Assembly: GCF_029360705.1 (NCBI RefSeq)
Contig: NZ_JARKMX010000008.1
Span: 1,115,949 to 1,179,948, forward strand
Reading direction: 5' to 3'
Origin: Paraflavitalea pollutisoli
GTDB taxonomy: Bacteria > Bacteroidota > Bacteroidia > Chitinophagales > Chitinophagaceae
Length of the DNA stretch: 64,000 bases
Positions 9,861 to 16,308 of the stretch are shown here, piece by piece. The stretch's first letter is position 1. Each line of letters opens with the position of its first letter. Under the pieces are notes generated by a model. That model saw only the letters and a program-made list of their open reading frames with translations. It ran no database searches and was not told the origin of the DNA. A program made the translations under genes and the position numbers.

Positions 9861-9868
9861 TAGTTTTG
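9861..9868 (+). promoter_or_regulatory. Bacteroidota -7 promoter box TAGTTTTG
   Basis: TAGTTTTG fits the Bacteroidota sigma-A -7 consensus TAnnTTTG exactly and ends 18 bp before the ATG at 9887. The sequence just upstream is AT-rich (TATACATATATAATTTTC). A clear -33 TTG element is not seen, so the call rests on the -7 box and its position. Confidence 0.45.
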
Positions 9869-9886
9869 ACCAGGACCCGACCAACC

Positions 9887-10333
9887 ATGATGAGACCCAG
9901 TGCTGTAAATTCATTGCTGATAACGATGCTGCTGCTCTGTACAGGCGCCGTATTGAACGCTCAGGTAGGCCGCGTGGATACCAGTTATATCCAGCGATTT
10001 GCCCGGCCCAATATGGTGGAGGCAGGACCAGGGGTGTACAGCATGAGCTTCACCTTCTCCCGGAGGCGCGAGCGCAACAGCAACTTTAAGTTATCGGCCA
10101 ACAGCAGCCACTACCTCGGCGCCTATGCCAATTACAAGTGGTTGTCGCTCCAATACGCCTTTAATCTCCCCGGCACACAGCTAGACAGGAACGTCAAACT
10201 GCAATATACCAGCATACGTTTCCGGTTTGGCGGGCGGAAGCTGGTGTTTCACCCATTTTATGACAGCTACAATAGCCTGCTGATACCAGACCATAAAAAG
10301 GATATGCCGAATGGGCGGGGTATGTACTGGTAA
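9887..10333 (+). pseudogene. truncated DUF4421-like exported protein (N-terminal part only)
   Basis: From the ATG at 9887 this encodes 148 residues: a signal peptide (MMRPSAVNSLLITMLLLCTGAVLNAQ), then beta-strand-rich sequence (DTSYIQRFARPNMVEAGPG, NSSHYLGAYANYKWLSLQYAF, FRFGGRKLVFHPFYDSYNSLL). This matches the start of DUF4421 outer-membrane-barrel-like proteins of Bacteroidota, which usually run to about 300 or more residues. The frame ends early in a poor tail (KKDMPNGRGMYW), and no continuation was found in the three forward frames downstream. Its stop codon falls inside the first 11-bp repeat unit, so the break coincides with the repeat tract. It may be an inactive stub; a functional short form is less likely. 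Confidence 0.6.
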
Positions 10334-10363
10334 TGCACCAGGAATGCACTGAGAATGCACTAA
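10331..10363 (+). repeat. degenerate 11-bp tandem repeat, block 1 (3 units)
   Basis: Three consecutive 11-mers start at 10331, 10342 and 10353, with consensus GAATGCACTRA. Units 2 and 3 differ at one base and unit 1 differs at three. The block starts within the stop codon of the truncated DUF4421 gene. A weaker continuation at the same period (TATAGTCCCGA then TACTATACCCG, from 10370) may belong to it. Confidence 0.75.
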
Positions 10364-10607
10364 ACGCCTGTATAGTCCCGATACTATACCCGTGCTTTTT
10401 CAGGCCATTCCCGGAATAGCACGCATACAGTCTGCACCCACTAACCATACCCTATGCCCGTTATTCGCCCGCTTGTTTACCAGACAGATCAACTTGTCCG
10501 AGCCAACCAACCTGGCAAGACCGGCGTTGGTCGTGCCACATTGCCGGGATTCCGCCTACACATCCTCTACATACCTTAGAAACATTGCCACCCGTCATTG
10601 ACAAGCC

Positions 10608-10662
10608 AGAGCATGTGTAGACAATGTGTAGAACATGTACAGACAACATGCAGAGAATATGG
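10608..10662 (+). repeat. degenerate 11-bp tandem repeat, block 2 (5 units)
   Basis: Five consecutive 11-mers start at 10608, 10619, 10630, 10641 and 10652. Each begins AGA and has ATG, or ATA followed by TG, near its centre; example units are AGAGCATGTGT and AGACAATGTGT. The unit is unrelated in sequence to block 1 but has the same length. Confidence 0.75.
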
Positions 10663-10666
10663 CCAC

Positions 10667-10681
10667 CAAAAGTGCCGACCA
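10667..10681 (+). repeat. block-flanking motif, copy 1
   Basis: CAAAAGTGCCGACCA lies 4 bp after block 2. A copy differing at two of 15 positions (CAAAAGTGCAGACAA) lies at the end of block 3 (11018-11032). The shared position relative to the repeats suggests that it belongs to the same element. Confidence 0.5.
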
Positions 10682-10924
10682 AAATTGCACAAACAATGCA
10701 GCATCCGATTTAAGACACCTTCTAGGCGCAACAGTCGACTAAACCACACAAACCAAGAAAGATACCCATCAGCAAAAAGAGCTTCACAAGTCTACTAAAA
10801 AGAGCCTTACAATCGAATACCCGGTTTGGGCCAGACTAAAGAAGGTCGGTGCCCTGATGAACCGGTCGGATTCGAGCATTAACCTCACAAATCCGTTAGA
10901 TAGTATCCCTTCCCTCACCTTTTC

Positions 10925-11023
10925 TTCGGGAATTGTTCGTGATTTCATTGGGAATGCTCAGGGATTTCCCGAAGAAGTCCCGAACGAGACACGAACGATT
11001 CACGAATCAGTCACGGGCAAAAG
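10925..11023 (+). repeat. degenerate 11-bp tandem repeat, block 3 (9 units)
   Basis: Nine consecutive 11-mers run from 10925, with unit starts at 10925, 10936, 10947, 10958, 10969, 10980, 10991, 11002 and 11013. The first four share a TTCGGGAATTC-like core. Units 5-8 drift to CCGAACGAGTC and ACGAACGATTC forms. Neighbouring units are more alike than distant ones, as expected for stepwise local duplication with drift. Confidence 0.75.
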
Positions 11024-11032
11024 TGCAGACAA
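11018..11032 (+). repeat. block-flanking motif, copy 2
   Basis: CAAAAGTGCAGACAA overlaps the last unit of block 3 and matches 13 of 15 bases of the copy after block 2 (10667-10681). A looser echo (TAAAAGTGCCCGCA, near 18982) precedes a 21-bp direct repeat elsewhere in the window. Confidence 0.5.
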
Positions 11033-11237
11033 TCCACCAGCTATTTGAAGCCTGGGGGCAGTTTTCCGGCAGCAATTGCAAATTAAAGTTCCTATTAGCA
11101 TTAAATGTTCCGTTTTGCGACACGGGCATTTGGCGGAGCGGTTGAGCCGCCGTTACATTTGATGCGGCAGCACCGGCAATATCGGTTACCCTGCCGGCAA
11201 CACAGTATCGTCATCGTTTATTTTAAAGCAATATCGT

Positions 11238-11879
11238 ATGGGAAGAATAGCAAAAGGCGTATTGGGCGGATTTTCCGGTACCGTGGGATCGGTAGTTGGC
11301 GGAAACTGGAAGGGGATCGAATATATCCGCAGCAAACCCGTTACCCGTAAAGGCAGGAAACAGTCGCAGAAACAACTGGAGCAACAAGCTAAATTTGCCA
11401 CGGCCATCCGGTTTACCCGCACTATCCAGGACCTGTTCATGGAAACCTTCACTAAAAACGCCAACCTGATGACGGGCATCAACAGCGCCATATCCGACCT
11501 TTTGAAGCGGGCACTGATCGGAACGTATCCCTTTTACGACATCCTGTACAGCCAGGTGATGATCAGCCGGGGCAGCCTGCCCAATGCAGCCAGCGCGCAG
11601 GCAGTAGCGGCGTCTGCAGGTGGGATTCAATTTAACTGGGGAAATATGGACATCCCCCTTGGCAAGGCCGGACCGAAAGACCAGGCATTGCTGGTGGCTT
11701 ATTGCCCGGAGTTGAACCGCGCCTGGTATCGTAAAGGCGTCACACGGATTGCTATGACCGATACACTCGATGCAAGTGGACTGAGCGGAAAAACAGTTCA
11801 AACCTGGCTGACCTTTATCTCTGAAGACAAGCGGGATCTAGCGGATAGCCTGTTCACAGGTGAGGTTACCGTGGCTTGA
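11238..11879 (+). CDS. DUF6266 family protein
   Basis: The 213-residue protein starts MGRIAKGVLGGFSGTVGSVV and continues GGNWKGIEYIRSKP, the Gly-rich opening typical of the DUF6266 family found in Bacteroidota. The middle is helical and the C-terminal half is beta-rich. There is no signal peptide or membrane helix. The function is unknown; the family is often multicopy in its hosts. The gene follows 0.9 kb of repeat-rich non-coding DNA and converges on the MNT-HEPN gene with 52 bp between stops. Family assignment is by recognition of the N-terminal motif; no role can be given from sequence. Confidence 0.75.
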   Translation: MGRIAKGVLGGFSGTVGSVVGGNWKGIEYIRSKPVTRKGRKQSQKQLEQQAKFATAIRFTRTIQDLFMETFTKNANLMTGINSAISDLLKRALIGTYPFYDILYSQVMISRGSLPNAASAQAVAASAGGIQFNWGNMDIPLGKAGPKDQALLVAYCPELNRAWYRKGVTRIAMTDTLDASGLSGKTVQTWLTFISEDKRDLADSLFTGEVTVA

Positions 11880-11931
11880 TGCTGTCAAAATACTGAATCG
11901 TGACACTAAGCGCTTAAAACTTATGGGTAAA

Positions 11932-12798
11932 TCATCCGGTGGTTATCCGTTCAAACGAGGCGATCTTTTCAAGGCACAGCGGGCCTGCTACGGCCTGCAG
12001 TTCTTCAACCCGTTCAATCAATGCTCCTAACTCAGCTGCAGTAATGTGATAATTGTCTTTATAGCGCGCATCAATATAGCCTCGCGTCAGAAGATCAAAC
12101 AAATTCATTTCTTCAGCCGTGTTCTCTGGAAAGATACTGTCGAGCTTTTCAGAAAACCGCTTGCTATACCGCTTCAGTTTATCCAGATTGTGCGTCTTGG
12201 GTTTATATCCCGTTTCTACCAGGATTACCGCATTGTAAGTACGCTCTGCTGCCTGATGCAGGTTGAAGGCGCCAATCTTTAGCCTTTCTTGTTGCAGGCA
12301 AAAGGAAGCAACTTTTAAAAAGTCTGTAGCACCGGCAAACCAATGATCGTAATACTGCTGCGCAATCACCTTGGCTTCCGCAGGGCTTAGCGCCTTTCGC
12401 TCGGCAAGCGGAGTACTTCCTGCATCATACAACAATATACCTTCCTGCTCGATATCGCTAAAGAAGTACTGGCCCTCGCTCAGCATCTTGTTGATAAAGC
12501 CAATTTCGTGCACAATCACATTCACCGGCGTTTTGTACACGCAGCGGTTCTCGATAATATCCTGCACCTCGTAATCCTTCCGTATATCGCCTTTCCGGGT
12601 GATCACCAATATATCGTAGTCGCTCACATACTCATACAGCCGGCCATCCTCGGTGCCGCGCTCCTGTACCCAACGGCCCGTTGCATGACTACCAAACAGG
12701 ATCACCTTTTCGGGATCTACCGCCTTTACGATGATGGCAGAGATCTCCCGCAGCTGCGCTTGCTTGTGTTCCGGTAAATGTTCCAAAGACGTTTGCAT
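11932..12798 (-). CDS. MNT-HEPN fusion: nucleotidyltransferase plus HEPN domain protein
   Basis: The 288-residue protein has an N-terminal minimal nucleotidyltransferase domain with Gly36-Ser37 (LFGSHATGRW) and Asp60-x-Asp62 (SDYDILVIT). A HEPN domain (about 135-285) follows, carrying Arg245-x5-His251 (RYKDNYH), which fits the R-x4-6-H RNase motif. In two-gene systems HEPN is an RNase toxin and MNT neutralises it by AMPylation. Here both are on one chain, a form common in Bacteroidota. The protein is cytoplasmic. It stands alone next to the DUF6266 gene and the repeat tracts, in a region that looks accessory. Whether it acts as a toxin, a defence factor or otherwise cannot be told. Confidence 0.85.
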   Translation of the reverse strand: MQTSLEHLPEHKQAQLREISAIIVKAVDPEKVILFGSHATGRWVQERGTEDGRLYEYVSDYDILVITRKGDIRKDYEVQDIIENRCVYKTPVNVIVHEIGFINKMLSEGQYFFSDIEQEGILLYDAGSTPLAERKALSPAEAKVIAQQYYDHWFAGATDFLKVASFCLQQERLKIGAFNLHQAAERTYNAVILVETGYKPKTHNLDKLKRYSKRFSEKLDSIFPENTAEEMNLFDLLTRGYIDARYKDNYHITAAELGALIERVEELQAVAGPLCLEKIASFERITTG

Positions 12799-12852
12799 GA
12801 TACAGTAAAATTAACTGATTGATGTAATAAAAATAAATCCCTGCTGGTGACC

Positions 12853-13287
12853 CTAGAAAACTAAGGAGCTGGCAATGTCAACTCGTTGTATATACGATTT
12901 TGGGGCAGGGGCAGATTGAGTTTTGCTAAATATAATAGTAGCAAAAGGCTTGCAGGTGACACAACCTCTATTTCGAATTTGCCCCGTCCACCAATCATTA
13001 CGCATGAAGGGAAATAGTTGATCGACCAGGATCTTCAATGGTGTATAGTCCTGAACAATTGACAGCAAGGCATCTTGCCCGCTCCGTCCGAACCGGCAGT
13101 CGGTAAACATACCACTGTTCTGGCACAGCTCTGGCACTGTTCTGCCACTGTTCTGTAAGGGGTTGGATTGCCAGGGCATATCTAGTGCTGCGGCAGGCAA
13201 CTGCCAGGCGAGTGACCTGCCTGTTTCGCTAAACGACGCCACCTCTTGGTTGCCGTACGTACGAAGTATGTTTGATCTCGTTTTCAT
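12853..13287 (-). CDS. doubtful hypothetical ORF containing an 11-bp repeat block
   Basis: From the ATG at 13287 the frame encodes 144 residues beginning MKTRSNILRTYGNQEVASF. I do not recognise a family. The 44-bp block of four 11-bp repeats at 13112-13155 lies inside it (coding for part of NSGRTVPELCQNSG), yet the other blocks in this window lie in non-coding DNA. No good ribosome-binding site is seen and the frame can be extended upstream to 13383. The first 40 residues look the most protein-like; the rest may be chance. It could be a decayed gene or a short leader peptide. Confidence 0.3.
   Translation of the reverse strand: MKTRSNILRTYGNQEVASFSETGRSLAWQLPAAALDMPWQSNPLQNSGRTVPELCQNSGMFTDCRFGRSGQDALLSIVQDYTPLKILVDQLFPFMRNDWWTGQIRNRGCVTCKPFATIIFSKTQSAPAPKSYIQRVDIASSLVF
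13112..13155 (+). repeat. degenerate 11-bp tandem repeat, block 4 (4 units)
   Basis: Four consecutive 11-mers start at 13112, 13123, 13134 and 13145. The consensus is SCACTGTTCTG: units 1 and 4 are identical (CCACTGTTCTG), unit 3 differs at one base, and unit 2 (GCACAGCTCTG) at three. The length is again 11 bp with a unit unrelated to the other blocks. Confidence 0.8.
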
Positions 13288-13383
13288 ATCAATCATTTTG
13301 AAAGCACAAAGCTGGGGCAAACACGCCCCCGGATCACGATACATACACGTTATAAACACCCGGCTTTTTTTGCAACCAGGCAT

Positions 13384-13409
13384 AAAAAAAGCGCCCGAAA
13401 ATCGGGCGC
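13384..13409 (-). terminator. Rho-independent terminator, leftward
   Basis: GCGCCCGA at 13391-13398 pairs with TCGGGCGC at 13402-13409 around an AAA loop. On the minus strand the hairpin is followed by a run of seven U (13390-13384). It lies about 115 bp downstream of the stop of the 2-oxoadipate dioxygenase-like gene and should end that operon. Confidence 0.8.
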
Positions 13410-13524
13410 TATATACGCTTTTGCGCAGTTTTTAAAACTTTGAGTAGCTTTTACGCTAAAACTGTTTATAACGGGTGTTTACATTTTCCAAGACCGGGCA
13501 AAGACGTCCTACCGGCCTATAAGC

Positions 13525-14430
13525 TTATCGTTTCCCCGCCTGCTCCAGATAGGTGCTTTCGAATATCTTATCGGCATTGCCGGCTTCAAACCCTTCACGG
13601 CGATGGGCTGGTGTGATCTCACTGGCTGGCAGGTGGCGGAATTGCTCCAGCACCCGGCGCTCGGCAAACTCGACGTAAGAACCGGGAATGGTTTTGTGAT
13701 CGCCACCGGCAAATGCAGCCTCTACCATTCCTGCCACCGTACTACTTTGCAGCAGGTTGCCATCCGGACTTTGCTTGATCTTGCCACCGGAATCGTTCAG
13801 CACGATGCCCTGCTGTTCGAGAAAGGCATTGAAAGCTGCCAGGTCATTATAAGGCTGCGGCAAGTTGTGGACCGACAACGTATAGTGGTTCAGGTAATAC
13901 CGGTTATAGATCGCCCAGGCTGCATATTCCGATTCCTTCGCCAGCGCCTCGTAGTCGGCGAGCGTGGGCAGGTCCCAGGAGCTGCTGTGCAGGTATTCAT
14001 CCACAGCGGCCGCATCGCCGAGATCCAGTTGATCGACCGGGTCCACCTGTACCTTATCGGTATACTGATGAATAATGTTTTGCGCTTCGGCCGACAGATC
14101 GGCTACCCGCAGCTCTGAAATGAAGATGCGCGGCATTCCGGCGACCGGTGGCGCATACCAATAGGCATTGAGCTTTTTCTCCTGGAAGAAATACGCATCC
14201 CGCCGTTGGTAACCATAATACAAAAACACTTTTTCGAGCGAGGCGATCCCGAGGTGCGGTACTCCCAAGGTTCGAAAGGCGATATGATCATTTTCAATAT
14301 CCTGCTCTTCTTTGATAATGCCACCCCTGATCATCGCCTGGAGAATGGTGGCCACATCGGGCACGCGCTCTTTATAACGGCTCATGAGGCCATCGAGCAC
14401 TGCCTGTAATGTATTGGATCTTGTAGTCAT
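13525..14430 (-). CDS. 2-oxoadipate dioxygenase/decarboxylase family protein (DUF1338, HglS-like)
   Basis: The 301-residue protein fits the DUF1338 family (YdcJ/HglS). Likely metal ligands are His49 in NDHIAFRTLG, a His near 182-188 (NHYTLSVHNL), and Glu254 in SYVEFAERR, matching the His-His-Glu set reported for HglS. Characterised members turn 2-oxoadipate into D-2-hydroxyglutarate in lysine breakdown, using Fe(II) and oxygen. It starts 5 bp after a saccharopine dehydrogenase family gene and shares its operon, which strengthens a role in lysine catabolism. The protein is shorter than HglS (about 460 residues), so the substrate is inferred. It is cytoplasmic. Confidence 0.8.
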   Translation of the reverse strand: MTTRSNTLQAVLDGLMSRYKERVPDVATILQAMIRGGIIKEEQDIENDHIAFRTLGVPHLGIASLEKVFLYYGYQRRDAYFFQEKKLNAYWYAPPVAGMPRIFISELRVADLSAEAQNIIHQYTDKVQVDPVDQLDLGDAAAVDEYLHSSSWDLPTLADYEALAKESEYAAWAIYNRYYLNHYTLSVHNLPQPYNDLAAFNAFLEQQGIVLNDSGGKIKQSPDGNLLQSSTVAGMVEAAFAGGDHKTIPGSYVEFAERRVLEQFRHLPASEITPAHRREGFEAGNADKIFESTYLEQAGKR

Positions 14431-14435
14431 CGTAT

Positions 14436-15509
14436 TTACTTTTTAGTGGACTGGTCCGCTGCATACAGCCGACCCCAACGTGTTGCATAAAAATCATCGA
14501 GACCAATATCTTCCTGTTTCACAAAACCTTTGGCTGGCAGTTTACCATTGGCCACCATCTCTACCACGGCTACTACCGAAGCAGCCGTCGTCCAGGATAT
14601 CGCACGCCAGTTGCGGCCATGGATATCGATGGGGTGATAGGCACGGTAAAATTCTTCCCGCTTCAGGAAATCACCATCCCAACCTTCCACTACCGCATAT
14701 ACATACACCACATCTTCTTTTACAGGTGGCTTGGCTTCTGTCAGGATCTGCTCTGTCAGCTCGCGCTTTTCTTTCAGGATCAGCTCGTACAACAAAAAGC
14801 GCATCAGTTTGGCATGGCCGGGATAACGGATGGTCTTGTAATTGAGCGTATCTACTTTTCCTTCCAGGGTTTCGCAGAGTGTACCCAACCCACCAGAAGT
14901 AGTAAATGCCTCGAACTCCTGCCCTTCTATGTTGATCGTCTCCAATCCTTCCAGCGACGGCACCATTTTACGCGCTCCGTTGTGAATACATTCGGCATCA
15001 TTGATGTACTCATTGATCACACCCGCCGGCGACCAGGTAAAAGAATAGCCCATGAGGCCATTGGGATAACGCGGCAAGGCACCCACCCGCAATTCAATAT
15101 CGCGCAGCTTCGTAAACGACTTGGTCAGTTGCGAACCGACAATACCAATAAAGCCCGGCGCCAACCCGCATTGGGGGATCATCACGCCCTTGGCAGTTGT
15201 TGCCATCTCACGGATAGCGGCCGTGGTAGCCACATCTTCCGTCAGATCGAAATAATGAATACCCAACTCATAAGCGGTTTTCGCTACGGCCAGGTTGAGG
15301 TTGTACGGCAGGCAGGAGACTACCGCATCATGGCCTTTCAACAATTCCCGGAGTGTAGTGGGGTCGGTTACGTTTCCTTCTACTGTAGGAAAACTGACCG
15401 GCATGGCAGGAGCCTGCTTATCGATACCGGTAACGGAAAACAGATCGGCCAGCAAAGTACCCACCAATGAGCCCACTTTACCCATGCCGGTAACAGCAAT
15501 TCGTTTCAC
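14436..15509 (-). CDS. saccharopine dehydrogenase family oxidoreductase (lysine degradation)
   Basis: The 357-residue protein starts with a Rossmann motif (RIAVTGMGKVGSLVGTLLAD) and continues with saccharopine dehydrogenase family sequence (GHDAVVSCLPYNLNLAVAKTAYELG, HYFDLTED, CGLAPGFIG). The likely start is GTG at 15509, which gives VKRIAV directly before the Rossmann strand; an ATG at 15563 would add an 18-residue leader unlike the family. It could be saccharopine dehydrogenase or lysine 6-dehydrogenase; both feed 2-aminoadipate semialdehyde and then 2-oxoadipate. The next gene, 5 bp downstream, acts on 2-oxoadipate in characterised homologues, so the pair is a coherent pathway fragment. 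Confidence 0.85.
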   Translation of the reverse strand: MKRIAVTGMGKVGSLVGTLLADLFSVTGIDKQAPAMPVSFPTVEGNVTDPTTLRELLKGHDAVVSCLPYNLNLAVAKTAYELGIHYFDLTEDVATTAAIREMATTAKGVMIPQCGLAPGFIGIVGSQLTKSFTKLRDIELRVGALPRYPNGLMGYSFTWSPAGVINEYINDAECIHNGARKMVPSLEGLETINIEGQEFEAFTTSGGLGTLCETLEGKVDTLNYKTIRYPGHAKLMRFLLYELILKEKRELTEQILTEAKPPVKEDVVYVYAVVEGWDGDFLKREEFYRAYHPIDIHGRNWRAISWTTAASVVAVVEMVANGKLPAKGFVKQEDIGLDDFYATRWGRLYAADQSTKK

Positions 15510-16049
15510 AATAATGAATTTATGATGAATAATATGGCACGCGCCATGTACGCGTTCAAACAATAAAAGGGACGGAAAAAGGCAGGAAGATTATGGCACG
15601 TTCGCACAGGCACTCCGCAGGAACGCCATGTACGAATAGAATATTTTGAAGGAGTCATTCATACGAGCCTTGCAATATTAGGGAAAATATGGGGCAAAGG
15701 CAAATATACCCCTTTGAAAATTTGACGTGGACCTCTCTCGTATTCCTTGTGTTGGTGTTGGTTCTGGCGCCCCTTCGTTGCCAGGCAGACTTGCCAACAA
15801 AGCGGTTAAGCATTAACTTGGCACCCTGATACAGAGCTGGTGATTGCCGCATGAAGACTTCCCATTTTTCGCCTTTCCTTTGTTAATCAGTGCCATGATC
15901 TTTTACAGCGTGTGGCATAACTTTCGCAAGGCAAGGTCGGCTCCAACGGCAGCATAGGACGCTATCCCCCTTTCACCTAAAACTGGTAATAGTAGCTGGG
16001 TCTAAAAAACGGGAACCCGGCATAGAGATTGATGATAAATAAATAAACT
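15510..16049. other. 540-bp divergent intergenic region
   Basis: This separates the leftward lysine pair from rightward small genes. A GCCATGTACG string occurs twice (near 15542 and 15624), with GGCAC just before the first copy. A 65-codon leftward frame at 15655-15852 has no family likeness and was not accepted. I see no RNA gene and no clear terminator. Confidence 0.5.
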
Positions 16050-16307
16050 ATGAAAGAATTTTTTTGCGGCGCTGTTATTGTCACGCACCTCGCCATCCTG
16101 CTATCGGCCAGGCTGCTCGACAACTTTTTCTGGATATCAGGCTTCATCCTCTTCGCTATATCCGCCGGCGCTGCCCTTCAATATGCCATTCCCCGCAACC
16201 GGCCCGTACTGATTGCTTTCGGGTGGGCCCTCTTCTGGGGTTCGCTGGTCTCCGCCACCCTGATGGCCCTGCTGATGACCTGGCTGGCGTTTAGTTTCCC
16301 CAAATAA
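16050..16307 (+). CDS. small membrane protein, 85 residues, unknown function
   Basis: The protein is almost wholly hydrophobic, with three predicted transmembrane helices at about residues 5-20, 26-46 and 52-80. It has one internal charged loop (PRNRP). The ATG follows an A-rich stretch (GATAAATAAATAAACT), usual for leaders in this phylum. No family was recognised. The next gene begins immediately after its TAA, so the two are likely co-transcribed. Confidence 0.65.
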   Translation: MKEFFCGAVIVTHLAILLSARLLDNFFWISGFILFAISAGAALQYAIPRNRPVLIAFGWALFWGSLVSATLMALLMTWLAFSFPK

Positions 16308-16308
16308 G

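Larger units (their letters stand above)
9514..9886. other. intergenic stretch between divergent genes, with a possible gene remnant
   Basis: This 373-bp stretch separates the sigma gene from the truncated DUF4421 gene. No intact gene is visible. On the minus strand a short open frame (9583-9720) reads like the very end of a larger protein; see the separate entry. The right end carries a TAnnTTTG promoter box for the rightward gene. Confidence 0.6.
10334..11237. other. 0.9-kb non-coding, repeat-rich leader of the DUF6266 gene
   Basis: No convincing gene is visible on either strand; the short open frames lack start signals and recognisable sequence. The tract carries three separate blocks of 11-bp repeats (10331-10363, 10608-10662, 10925-11023). 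Two copies of a 15-nt motif sit beside the second and third blocks. An imperfect direct repeat beginning AAAAAGAGC lies at 10774 and 10797. The base composition in the middle part (10560-10860) is clearly more A/C-rich on the plus strand than in neighbouring genes. Confidence 0.7.
12799..13524. other. 726-bp region with one doubtful ORF, an 11-bp repeat block and a terminator
   Basis: The region lies between the MNT-HEPN gene and the lysine-degradation pair. It contains a doubtful leftward ORF (12853-13287), a repeat block at 13112-13155, and a leftward terminator at 13384-13409. It also has a 10-bp inverted repeat (TAAACACCCG at 13353-13362 and its complement at 13472-13481) that brackets the terminator. 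Confidence 0.6.

Noticed and set aside
10608-10662. Coding explanation of the 11-bp repeats
   Set aside because: A period of 11 shifts the frame at every unit, and no open frame with a good start crosses these blocks apart from the doubtful one at 12853-13287.
10331-11023. CRISPR array as an explanation of the repeats
   Set aside because: Units are 11 bp with no spacers, the unit sequence changes between blocks, and no cas gene is present in the window.
14619-15470. Rightward ORF of 283 codons opposite the saccharopine dehydrogenase family gene
   Set aside because: It is a complete shadow of a conserved gene.
15655-15852. Leftward ORF of 65 codons
   Set aside because: No family likeness, no ribosome-binding site and an improbable composition for this genome.
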